A stretch of 57,150 nt of DNA from Clostridium sp. ZS2-4. Its GTDB lineage: Bacteria > Bacillota > Clostridia > Clostridiales > Clostridiaceae. The notes beneath the pieces are model-generated. The model saw nothing but the letters and a program-made list of their open reading frames with translations, did not search any database and had not been told where the DNA came from. The stretch lies in NCBI RefSeq assembly GCF_026719745.1, contig NZ_JAPPRQ010000132.1, positions 1 to 57,150 of the forward strand, in the 5' to 3' direction. The position numbers and the translations under genes were made by a program. Shown here in pieces: positions 17,398 through 25,315 of this stretch (position 1 is the first letter of the stretch; each line of letters begins with the position of its first letter).

Positions 17398-18129
17398 ATG
17401 AGAAAGGTTTCTAAAGAAAATCCAATTCCCTTGTATTATCAATTAAAAGAAATACTTCAAGAAATGATTGAAAATGAAGAATTAAAGCATGGAGATTTGA
17501 TACCTACAGAAAGAGAGCTGTGCGAAATTCAAAATATAAGCAGGATGACTGCAAGAAAAGCAATAATGGCGCTTGTAAATGAAGGTTTACTTTATAGAGA
17601 ACAGGGTAAAGGAACTTATGTTTCAGAACCAAAGATAAATCAACCACTTTCTGAGCTAAGTAAAGGATTTACTGAAGCTTTAGTAAAGAGAGGTCTTAAG
17701 AGTTATACAAAGATATTATCCTTTGAAGTAAAAGATGCAACTTTAGAAAATAGAAGACAGCTAAATTTAATGGAAAATGAAAAGGTTATAGAACTAAAAA
17801 GATTAAGAATAGTAGAGGAAGAGCCTTTTGGGGTAGAGCACGTTTGTATTCCGTATAGATTATGTGAAGATTTGACTAGAGAAATGCTAGAAGGTAAATC
17901 GCTATATGTTGTTTTGAAAGAAAAATATGGCTATTGTCCTGAAAGTACAAAACAAACCATAGAGCCTATAAAGGTAAATGAATATAAAGGAGAACTGTTA
18001 AATTTGGAAAATGACGATTTAGCTTTGCTTGTAAAAGGAACTGCATATCTAAGTGATGGAACAGCTATGGAATATACAAAAGCTACTTTTAGATGCGATA
18101 AATATAAATATGAAATAAGACTTAAATAA
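17398..18129 (+). CDS. nagR: GntR/HutC-family regulator, likely NagR
   Basis: The 243-residue DNA-binding protein has a GntR winged helix at about residues 8-75 (PTERELCEIQNISRMTARKA) and a C-terminal UTRA ligand domain (about 95-240). Relatives next to nagA-nagB repress amino-sugar genes and release DNA on binding glucosamine-6-phosphate or N-acetylglucosamine-6-phosphate. It opens a three-gene cluster with nagA (27 bp later) and nagB, and a candidate operator overlaps its own promoter. The ATG follows TTGGAGG. Confidence 0.88.
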   Translation: MRKVSKENPIPLYYQLKEILQEMIENEELKHGDLIPTERELCEIQNISRMTARKAIMALVNEGLLYREQGKGTYVSEPKINQPLSELSKGFTEALVKRGLKSYTKILSFEVKDATLENRRQLNLMENEKVIELKRLRIVEEEPFGVEHVCIPYRLCEDLTREMLEGKSLYVVLKEKYGYCPESTKQTIEPIKVNEYKGELLNLENDDLALLVKGTAYLSDGTAMEYTKATFRCDKYKYEIRLK

Positions 18130-18156
18130 AATTATTTAGTTAAAGAAGGGATTATA

Positions 18157-19305
18157 ATGAAGGCAATTGTAAATGGCAAAATAATTACTGAAGATGGAAT
18201 ATTAGAAAATAGCAGTATTTTATTTGAGAATAAAATTAAACATATTATTGATACAGATAAGCTTGAAGAGTATGGGTTAGAAAAAATAGTTGATGCAAAA
18301 GGTAAATATGTTTCGCCAGGATTTATTGATATTCATATTCACGGCAGCGGTGGAAGTGACACCATGGATGGAAGTATTGAAGATATAGTGAAAATCAGTA
18401 GTACTATCTGTGAAAATGGAGTTACTACATTTTTACCAACTACAATGACTATGAGCAGAGATGAGATATACAATGCATTAGAGTGTGTTAGAGAATGTAT
18501 GAAGATGAAGTTAAATGGAGCAAAGGTCTTGGGGGCTCACCTAGAAGGTCCTTTCATAAATGAAAAGTATAAAGGAGCTCAGAATCCGGAGTTTATACAA
18601 AAACCAAATTATGATTTTGTTCAGGATTATTTAGATGTAATTAAAATAATGACCTTAGCCCCTGAAGTGGATAAAAATGGTGAATTTATCAAAATGATGA
18701 AGGGTTATTCTGATATTGTTTTATCAATAGGACATACAAATGCAACTTATGAGGAAGCTGTAGATGGTATAGAAAAAGGAATTACCCATGCAACACACCT
18801 TTTTAATGCAATGACTCCTCTTCACCATAGAAAGCCAGGAGTTGTAGGAGCTGTACTTGGAAATGATGTTAACTGTGAAATTATTGCAGACACTATACAT
18901 ATTCATCCAGGATTATTTCAGTTACTTGTAAATGTAAAAGGAAAAGATAGACTCATTCTAATAACTGATTCTATGAGAGCAGGATGCATGAAATGTGGAG
19001 AATATGATCTTGGAGGGCAAAAAGTTATTGTTGATGAAACATCTGCAAGACTGGAAGATGGAACTCTTGCTGGAAGTATTCTCACCCTTAATGCTGCACT
19101 TAAGAATATGTATAAGCATACTAATCTGAAAATACATGAGTTAGTTAAAATGGCTTCTTTAAATGGAGCTAGGGAACTTAAAATTGATACTTTAAAAGGA
19201 AGCTTGAAAAAAGGCAAGGATGCAGATATAACAATTTTTGATAGTGAATTTAATGTGTGCCTTACTATAGTAGAAGGTAAAACAGTATATAATAATTTAG
19301 ATTAG
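18157..19305 (+). CDS. nagA: N-acetylglucosamine-6-phosphate deacetylase
   Basis: The 382-residue metal-dependent amidohydrolase removes the acetyl group from GlcNAc-6-phosphate, giving glucosamine-6-phosphate for NagB. The metal/active-site motifs are IDIHIHGSGG (near residue 56), HLEGPF (near 130), IGHTNATY (near 192), THLFNAM (near 213) and the catalytic Asp in ITDSMRAG (near 270). Length is normal. It is the middle gene of nagR-nagA-nagB, 13 bp before nagB, so translation is likely coupled. Confidence 0.96.
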   Translation: MKAIVNGKIITEDGILENSSILFENKIKHIIDTDKLEEYGLEKIVDAKGKYVSPGFIDIHIHGSGGSDTMDGSIEDIVKISSTICENGVTTFLPTTMTMSRDEIYNALECVRECMKMKLNGAKVLGAHLEGPFINEKYKGAQNPEFIQKPNYDFVQDYLDVIKIMTLAPEVDKNGEFIKMMKGYSDIVLSIGHTNATYEEAVDGIEKGITHATHLFNAMTPLHHRKPGVVGAVLGNDVNCEIIADTIHIHPGLFQLLVNVKGKDRLILITDSMRAGCMKCGEYDLGGQKVIVDETSARLEDGTLAGSILTLNAALKNMYKHTNLKIHELVKMASLNGARELKIDTLKGSLKKGKDADITIFDSEFNVCLTIVEGKTVYNNLD

Positions 19306-19318
19306 GGGAGGATGCAGA

Positions 19319-20044
19319 ATGAGAATAATTGTTGTTGATAATTACGAAGAAATGAGTATAAAGGCTGCAAAAATAGTTGCAAGTCAGATAATATTAAAGC
19401 CAGATAGTGTTTTAGGCTTAGCAACCGGAGCTACACCAGTTGGTATGTATAAGGAATTGATTAGTATGTATCAAAATGATGAAATAGACTTTAGCAGTGT
19501 TAAAACTTTTAACTTAGATGAATACTATGGATTAAGTAAAGAAAATGAACAAAGCTATCACTATTTTATGAGAAAATATTTATTTCATTGTATAAATGTT
19601 AAAGAAGAAAATGTTTATATACCTAATGGAAATGTGGTAGATATAGATGGAGAATGTGAAAATTATGAAAAGATAATTAAAGAAGCAGGAGGAATAGATA
19701 TACAAGTTCTTGGAATAGGCGGAAACGGACATATTGGATTTAATGAACCAGATATAAATTTTGAAGCGGCTACTCACTTAGTTAATCTTACACAAGAAAC
19801 CATAGAAGCAAATTCAAGATTTTTTTCTTCAATAGAAGAGGTTCCAACAAAAGCTATAAGTATGGGAATAAAAACAATAATGCAGTCTAAGAAAATTTTA
19901 TTACTTGCAAATGGAGTGAGTAAAGCAGATGCTGTATATGAAATGGTAAAAGGCAAAATATCTCCAGAGGTTCCAGCTTCAATCCTTCAGCTTCACAATG
20001 ATGTAACCTTAGTTCTGGATAAAGAAGCGGCAAGTAAACTATAG
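19319..20044 (+). CDS. nagB: Glucosamine-6-phosphate deaminase
   Basis: The 241-residue enzyme converts glucosamine-6-phosphate to fructose-6-phosphate and ammonia, the last committed step of amino-sugar use. Motifs are GLATGATPVGMY (phosphate site), FNLDEYYGL (catalytic Asp), GIGGNGHIGFNEP (general-base His). It is the short form that lacks the C-terminal allosteric tail of the enterobacterial enzyme. The ATG follows GGGGAGG, 13 bp after nagA. Its stop codon sits in the terminator hairpin. Confidence 0.96.
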   Translation: MRIIVVDNYEEMSIKAAKIVASQIILKPDSVLGLATGATPVGMYKELISMYQNDEIDFSSVKTFNLDEYYGLSKENEQSYHYFMRKYLFHCINVKEENVYIPNGNVVDIDGECENYEKIIKEAGGIDIQVLGIGGNGHIGFNEPDINFEAATHLVNLTQETIEANSRFFSSIEEVPTKAISMGIKTIMQSKKILLLANGVSKADAVYEMVKGKISPEVPASILQLHNDVTLVLDKEAASKL

Positions 20045-20074
20045 AATAATGTTGCATGGCAACATTATTCTATT
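20041..20074. terminator. Bidirectional hairpin containing both stop codons
   Basis: ATAGAATAATGTTGC (20041-20055) pairs perfectly with GCAACATTATTCTAT (20059-20073) around ATG. The stop of nagB (20042-20044) and of the opposing gene (20065-20067) both lie in the stem. It belongs to the AATGTTG/CAACATT hairpin family also seen at 1597, 31271 and 44981. Confidence 0.85.
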
Positions 20075-20904
20075 ATACTAAATAGAACATTTATATTTGT
20101 ATAATAAAGTTCAGTTAGTCCTTCAAAGCCTGAATCAGTACCGATAATTATCCATGCTTCTCCATTTTTATTAGTTGTTATTTCAAATGAAGCTGTAAAA
20201 TGTTTATATTGGAATGATTCATCTATTGAATTTTTATTTTCAGAACATATTTTTGCTATATCGCCCAGTACAATCATATTTTTACCACTTTGATATTGAT
20301 TTGCTTTATCTATATTCATTCTTAAATATCCATTTTTAGCTTGGGATGTAGGTTCTACATTAACAACTCCTGCTTTTACATATACGCTTGAACCTGGAGA
20401 CCCACCAATGCCCATCGTTTCTCCTGGAACATTAGTAGCAATATCAAATGATAAGTCAATTTTATAAGTAGTATTAGGAATTAATCCTATATTTTTATCA
20501 AATTTTCTAGTAATATACATAAATAAATCATCACTATGATTATTACCTTGAAGTAATAATCCTTTATCATTCTTACCTTCTATGGGGATGTTAGCATGTT
20601 TAAACTTTAATTCATAAAAATCTTCATTATTAATTGGCAAATCAGAAAAATCACCAGTCCAGCCTTCGTTATTTTCAGTAAATTTGAATGTTGTACTAGG
20701 TTGTTTTTTTTGTTTAAGCAAAAAATGTAGTATTTTTTTTAATATAGAAAATCTTTCAGGTGAGTTAGTAGGAGCAGCATAGATTTTTTCTATATATGGT
20801 TCTTGAGAAATATTTTCAATGGCTTTTGTTGTTAAAAATGAAACTGATGATGTTACTAAAACAGCTAATAATAATAAACTTACTGTAGTTTTCATGATTT
20901 TCAT
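20065..20904 (-). CDS. Secreted protein of unknown function
   Basis: The 279-residue protein starts with a clear signal peptide (MKIMKTTVSLLLLAVLVTSS, cleavage probably after the TKA region). A Lys-rich linker leads to a beta-rich region from about residue 70 that opens FKFTENNEGWTGDFSDLP and includes NTTYKIDLSFDIATN. Such a layout suits a jelly-roll or carbohydrate-binding-like domain, but I do not recognise the family. The ATG at 20904 follows GAGGTGA. The GTG three codons earlier overlaps that site and is less likely. It is monocistronic. Confidence 0.75.
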   Translation of the reverse strand: MKIMKTTVSLLLLAVLVTSSVSFLTTKAIENISQEPYIEKIYAAPTNSPERFSILKKILHFLLKQKKQPSTTFKFTENNEGWTGDFSDLPINNEDFYELKFKHANIPIEGKNDKGLLLQGNNHSDDLFMYITRKFDKNIGLIPNTTYKIDLSFDIATNVPGETMGIGGSPGSSVYVKAGVVNVEPTSQAKNGYLRMNIDKANQYQSGKNMIVLGDIAKICSENKNSIDESFQYKHFTASFEITTNKNGEAWIIIGTDSGFEGLTELYYTNINVLFSIIE

Positions 20905-21024
20905 AGATTTCACCTCTCATATTCAATGTTTCATAATTTATGATACATTAAATATTACGTATAAAAAATAAAAAAGTTTGCTTAAAAAATATTTTATTAA
21001 GTATACTCAAAATTTCCCCAAAAA

Positions 21025-22437
21025 TTATTCTAATGATTTTTTATTTTTTTCATATATTTCTAAATGATTTAATTCTTTTATATCCTTATATAAGAAATAG
21101 CCTGTAATTAAAGCAGCAACTATATCGGCTATAGGCTGAGAGAACCAAAGACCATCAAGCTTTAAAAATCTAGGTAAAATAATTATTATAGGAATCAATA
21201 CAATTACTTGTCTCAAAAAACTAAGGAAAATAGATATTTTGGCTTTACCAATAGCTTGAAAATAATTTGATGCAACTATTTGATATCCTATAATAGGAAG
21301 AAACATTAAGTCTATTCTAAGTCCATGAGCCCCAAGTTTTATAAGGTCCATATCATTTTTACTAAACAAGGATATGAGAAATTCAGGAAAAAATTCTACT
21401 GCTATAAATCCAATAGAAGCAATTAATACTCCAGAGTATACGGCCAGTTTTAAAGCATCTTTAACTCTTTTATAAGATTTAGCACCATAGTTATAACCTA
21501 AAATTGGTTGAACTCCTTGATTTATACCAAAGATAGGCATGAAAATAATCATGACTATACTTGCTATTATTCCCATGGCTGCAACGGCAATATCACCACC
21601 ATATTTCAATAAACCTTTATTATAAAAGGCAGAAACTGCACTAGCTGCTAACTGCATAGAAAATGGAGATAGACCTATTGAAAATATTTGCAATAAAATT
21701 TTCTTGTTAAATTTAAAAGATGATTTTTTCAATTTGAGTATACTACCACTTGTTTTACTTAAGAAATAATGCATAACTAAAATTGTATTAACCGTTTGAG
21801 AAATAACAGTAGCAATAGCAGCACCTTTAATGCCCAAACCCAGACCAGTAAAGCTTATTATTCCAATTTTTATATGTTTAAATATAAAAATTGGATCTAA
21901 CACCATATTTAATAAGCCGCCGACTATCATTGTTCTCATAGCCATCTTGGGATTACCTTCAGAACGTATAATATTATTTATACCAAAGCCAATGTTTTGA
22001 AATGCAGCTCCAGCAAGAATAATTACTATATATTCTCGAGCATATGGAAGACTTTCACTACTTGCTCCAAAAATCCTTAAAACTGGATTTATAAATACAA
22101 TTCCTAAAATACCTATAAATATAGAAAGTATAATATCTAAAAGTACTGCTGTACCAAGAATTTGTTCAGCCTCATCTTTCCTTTTTTCACCTAATTTAAT
22201 GGAAACAAGAGTAGAAGCACCAATCCCAACCAGCATTCCAAAAGCCATTATTATGGTAGAAATGGGAAAAGTTATTGCTAGACCAGCTAAGGCTATTTTA
22301 CCTACACCTTGTCCAATAAAAATTCTATCTATCACATTGTATAGTGCATTAACTAGCATACCAATAATTGCAGGAACAGAAAATTTCCAGAGTAAAGTTG
22401 AAATTTTTGCACTACCTAATGTTTTTGATTTATCCAT
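21025..22437 (-). CDS. MATE-family efflux transporter
   Basis: The 470-residue inner-membrane protein has about 12 TM helices in two related halves, as in Na+- or H+-driven multidrug/organic cation exporters. Typical segments are FSVPAIIGMLVNALYNVIDR near the N-terminus and GINQGVQPILGYNYGAKSY near residue 310 in the second half. I chose the ATG at 22437, which follows AAGGAAAG by about 6 nt. A TTG eight codons upstream lacks a site. No regulator is adjacent and the substrate is unknown. Confidence 0.92.
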   Translation of the reverse strand: MDKSKTLGSAKISTLLWKFSVPAIIGMLVNALYNVIDRIFIGQGVGKIALAGLAITFPISTIIMAFGMLVGIGASTLVSIKLGEKRKDEAEQILGTAVLLDIILSIFIGILGIVFINPVLRIFGASSESLPYAREYIVIILAGAAFQNIGFGINNIIRSEGNPKMAMRTMIVGGLLNMVLDPIFIFKHIKIGIISFTGLGLGIKGAAIATVISQTVNTILVMHYFLSKTSGSILKLKKSSFKFNKKILLQIFSIGLSPFSMQLAASAVSAFYNKGLLKYGGDIAVAAMGIIASIVMIIFMPIFGINQGVQPILGYNYGAKSYKRVKDALKLAVYSGVLIASIGFIAVEFFPEFLISLFSKNDMDLIKLGAHGLRIDLMFLPIIGYQIVASNYFQAIGKAKISIFLSFLRQVIVLIPIIIILPRFLKLDGLWFSQPIADIVAALITGYFLYKDIKELNHLEIYEKNKKSLE

Positions 22438-22627
22438 ATAATCTTTCCTTTCATAAAACAATAATAAAATCTTAAAATACCAAAAAATAAGTATACCATA
22501 TATTGCATAAAAAAACTATATTTTCTTTAGTTATATGGCTGGGAGTTTTAAAACTTAAGAATAGAATAATTTTCTAAGGAAAATATAGTATTGTATATAC
22601 AAGCATTATGAAAGGAGTTGCAGATGG

Positions 22628-23260
22628 GTGACATTATTGGAAATTATACCTGAAAAATTTCTTACAACAGCAATTTCAGCTGCTGCAATTTTAACAGGTA
22701 CTATAATTGGAAGCATATGGAGTGGGCTTATAGCTAAAAAAAACAGAGAAGTTGAGAATAAAATTGTAGAAGACAATAAAAAGTGTAATAATTTAGAGAA
22801 GATAAATAAAATGTGTGAAAATATAAATATTATAAGATTAGACATATGTAATGCTATATTTCAAAGTATAAGAACTTTAAAATATTATAATGAGGCTAAT
22901 AATGAAAATAAGTATCCTATACCTATAAATAAAGATTATTCAAGAGTTGTTGCTTCCATTACAAGTCGCTTTGATTTAAAGGAAATGAGTTATATATATC
23001 AATTATACGCAATTATAGAAACATTAAATAAACATATGAAAAATCTTAATTATAATGATGATGGGTATAATTTAATCAAAAAAGATTGTGAATTGTTTTT
23101 AAAAAAACTTTATGGAAAAAATTTTCACAAGATACTTCAGGTGGATATAGAAACAGTAAGCTATGAGCAGTTATATAATAATGAATTTATAAAGCTAGGT
23201 TACCGAGAAGTCTTGAAAAAATTAGAAAAAAATAGTTGTGTAGAAGGATATGAACAATAG
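22628..23260 (+). CDS. Hypothetical membrane-anchored helical protein
   Basis: I do not recognise this 210-residue protein. One hydrophobic segment at about residues 8-35 (TTAISAAAILTGTIIGSIWS) would anchor it, followed by a Lys/Asn/Glu-rich helical domain facing the cytoplasm. The GTG at 22628 has AGGAG 10 nt upstream. An overlapping ATG at 22624 opens only nine codons. It is followed by small spore-coat-like genes but the 108-bp gap suggests a separate unit. Confidence 0.6.
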   Translation: MTLLEIIPEKFLTTAISAAAILTGTIIGSIWSGLIAKKNREVENKIVEDNKKCNNLEKINKMCENINIIRLDICNAIFQSIRTLKYYNEANNENKYPIPINKDYSRVVASITSRFDLKEMSYIYQLYAIIETLNKHMKNLNYNDDGYNLIKKDCELFLKKLYGKNFHKILQVDIETVSYEQLYNNEFIKLGYREVLKKLEKNSCVEGYEQ

Positions 23261-23368
23261 GTCATATTAAAGAATGGTATGGTATTTATTTTAAATATTT
23301 ATTGAGTATATAAATGTGAATTTGAAGCAAAATATTAGAGTAAATTATAAGCTAAAGGAGGAAAAAAT

Positions 23369-23551
23369 ATGGCACAATTAAATCAATTAGAATTACAAAA
23401 TTTAAGACACCTTATAGGAGGTCATCAAACTATTGCTTGTAAATTAAATGATTACGCTAATCAGTGTCAAGATCAGCAAATTAAGCAAATGTTTCAACAA
23501 GCTGCTACTGCTGCACAGAACACTACGCAAAGATTGATGGGATTAATGTAA
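23369..23551 (+). CDS. Small spore-coat-like protein
   Basis: The 60-residue helical protein is rich in Gln and Ala (LNQLELQNLRHLIGGHQT at the start, QQAATAAQNTTQRL near the end). This pattern resembles the N-terminal part of CotF-family coat proteins of Firmicutes. It has an AAAGGAGG site and is followed 31 bp later by a clearer CotF-like gene, so the two probably form an operon expressed during sporulation. The sporulation role is inferred from family resemblance. Confidence 0.7.
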   Translation: MAQLNQLELQNLRHLIGGHQTIACKLNDYANQCQDQQIKQMFQQAATAAQNTTQRLMGLM

Positions 23552-23582
23552 TTAAAAAATAAATTGGAAAGAGGGATATATT

Positions 23583-23831
23583 ATGCAAGAAAAAGAAATG
23601 GTGAATGATGTATTATCTACTGTTAATAGTAGTATTACAGACTATGGTTCTATTATAGCTCAATGTGATAATCAAGAATTAAGACAAATGGTTCAAACAT
23701 TAAGAGACGGAGACGAAAAATTCCAATATGATCTATACAAAATAGCGGCTCAAAAAGGATACTATAAGCCAGCAGCACCAGCAGCTCAACAAGATGTCCA
23801 ATTAGTCAAATCACAATTAAGCCAAGGATAA
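23583..23831 (+). CDS. CotF-family spore coat protein
   Basis: The 82-residue protein matches the short CotF-like form: EKEMVNDVLSTVNSSITDYG at the N-terminus, then QELRQMVQTLRDGDEKFQYDLYKIAAQKGYYKPA. This helix-rich, Gln-rich pattern ends with the typical KGYYKPAxPA motif. Such proteins are layered on the spore coat. The ATG follows GAGGGA. A strong terminator follows. It forms a pair with the gene at 23369. Confidence 0.82.
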   Translation: MQEKEMVNDVLSTVNSSITDYGSIIAQCDNQELRQMVQTLRDGDEKFQYDLYKIAAQKGYYKPAAPAAQQDVQLVKSQLSQG

Positions 23832-23834
23832 ATG

Positions 23835-23887
23835 AAAAAAGAATTGAATCTTTGCATAAATATATAAAAAGATTCAATTCTTTTTTT
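23835..23887 (+). terminator. Terminator after the coat-protein pair
   Basis: AAAAAAGAATTGAATCTTT (23835-23853) pairs with AAAGATTCAATTC and a run of seven Ts ending at 23887. Confidence 0.88.
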
Positions 23888-23995
23888 ATTTAATGAGTTA
23901 TAAATTAGCGGAAATAAATGTGAATTATTAAGGGGTATGAAAATAATAATTTAAAGCTAAAATAATAAAGAAGACAGTTTATGAGGAGGATTAAA

Positions 23996-24184
23996 ATGAA
24001 TAACGATAAAAATCATTTAGAAAGACATCCTTATATTACAGGACATGAGAAAATTTATGAGCCTAAAGAAGTAGAAATAGCTAGAGAAGTAGAAATGGAA
24101 AATATAAAAAATACTTTGAACTTTGGAAGTACAGAGTATGATAAGTCAATGGAAAATGTACAGCATAAATATGGTCATGAATAA
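23996..24184 (+). CDS. Small hydrophilic hypothetical protein
   Basis: The 62-residue protein is charged (MNNDKNHLERHPYITGHEKI...) with no membrane segment and ends MENVQHKYGHE. I do not recognise it. The ATG at 23996 follows GAGGAGG. The frame extends to an ATG five codons upstream that overlaps the ribosome site. It lies between coat-like genes and an SDR gene and ends at a bidirectional terminator. Confidence 0.6.
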   Translation: MNNDKNHLERHPYITGHEKIYEPKEVEIAREVEMENIKNTLNFGSTEYDKSMENVQHKYGHE

Positions 24185-24192
24185 TAAAAAGT

Positions 24193-24235
24193 AAGTAATC
24201 CCTCCATTATATACATCATGATGGAGGGATTACTT
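24193..24235. terminator. Bidirectional terminator
   Basis: AAGTAATCCCTCCAT (24193-24207) pairs perfectly with ATGGAGGGATTACTT (24221-24235) between convergent genes. Confidence 0.88.
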
Positions 24236-24251
24236 GTAAAGAGTAAAAGTA

Positions 24252-25109
24252 TTAACTTGTTGTAATTTTTCCACCATTTACATGTATTACTTGGCCAGAA
24301 ACATATGAAGAGTCTTCAGAAGCTAGAAATACATAAGCACCTGCTAATTCACAAGGCTGTCCTGCTCTTCCCATAGGTGTACTGTGACCAAAATCAGCTA
24401 CCTTTTGTTGAGAAAAACTGGAAGGAATAAGTGGAGTCCAAATAGGGCCTGGAGCAATTCCGTTTACTCTTATTCCAGAATTAGCCAGATTAAGTGATAG
24501 TGAACGTGTAAAAGCATTAATAGCTCCTTTAGTAGAAGAATAGTCGATTAAAGTTTCGTTGCCTTCATATGATGTGACAGAAGTAGTATTAATAATGCTG
24601 CTTCCAGGCTGCATATGAGGTACTGCTGCTTTTGTAAGATAGAACATGGAGAAAAAATTTGTTTTAAAGGTTAACATTAACTGTTCAGCAGTAATATCCA
24701 TAATACTATTTTGAGGGTATTGGACTGCTGCATTATTTACTAAGATATCTATGACGCCAAATGTGTTAATTGTATCATCTATAATTTTCTTGCAAACGGT
24801 TTCATTGCCGATATCACCAGAAATTAAAAGACACTTTCCTTGTTTTTGTTCTATTAGGGTTTTGGTTTCTTCAGCATCACAGTGTTCATTCAGGTAGGAT
24901 ATAACAACATTAGCACCTTCAGATGCAAAGGCAAGTGCAACTGCTTTGCCAATACCACTGTCTCCACCGGTAATTACAGCAACTTTATTTAGTAATTTGT
25001 TACTTGATTTATAGTTAGGATTCTCAAATACTGGTTTTGGATTCATAAGAGCTTCCAGTCCAGGTTGAGTATCTTGATGTTGTGGCTGAAAATCTTTTGT
25101 GTATAACAT
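24252..25109 (-). CDS. Short-chain dehydrogenase/reductase (YhdF/YghA type)
   Basis: The 285-residue cytoplasmic oxidoreductase has the long N-terminal extension (MLYTKDFQPQHQDTQPG...) typical of the Gram-positive stress protein 39/YhdF subgroup. The cofactor motif TGGDSGIG is near residue 47, NNAA near 124, and the catalytic Ser plus YxxxK (DYSSTKGA) near 190. The substrate is unknown. The subgroup is often linked to general stress. The ATG follows GGAGG with 7-nt spacing. It is monocistronic. Confidence 0.9.
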   Translation of the reverse strand: MLYTKDFQPQHQDTQPGLEALMNPKPVFENPNYKSSNKLLNKVAVITGGDSGIGKAVALAFASEGANVVISYLNEHCDAEETKTLIEQKQGKCLLISGDIGNETVCKKIIDDTINTFGVIDILVNNAAVQYPQNSIMDITAEQLMLTFKTNFFSMFYLTKAAVPHMQPGSSIINTTSVTSYEGNETLIDYSSTKGAINAFTRSLSLNLANSGIRVNGIAPGPIWTPLIPSSFSQQKVADFGHSTPMGRAGQPCELAGAYVFLASEDSSYVSGQVIHVNGGKITTS

Positions 25110-25223
25110 ATATAAACCTCCATAATTAATAGTATATATTTATTTTGTTTACTTATTACATTTTTATTCATTGTTTATTTGTTCCAGAAGAGTGCATAAT
25201 TAGATATTAGATGTCATATAGCG

Positions 25224-25252
25224 TTTACATAAATGTAGAAGATTGGTATAAT
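25224..25252 (+). promoter_or_regulatory. Promoter of the large signalling gene
   Basis: TTTACA (25224-25229) and TATAAT (25247-25252) have a 17-bp spacer, about 64 bp before the start codon. The gene therefore has its own promoter, and the missing kinase N-lobe is not encoded upstream. Confidence 0.7.
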
Positions 25253-25315
25253 GATGAATATGTATATATATGTAATAATTTATTTATTATGGTATAAAGA
25301 GGGGAGGGATTTATT

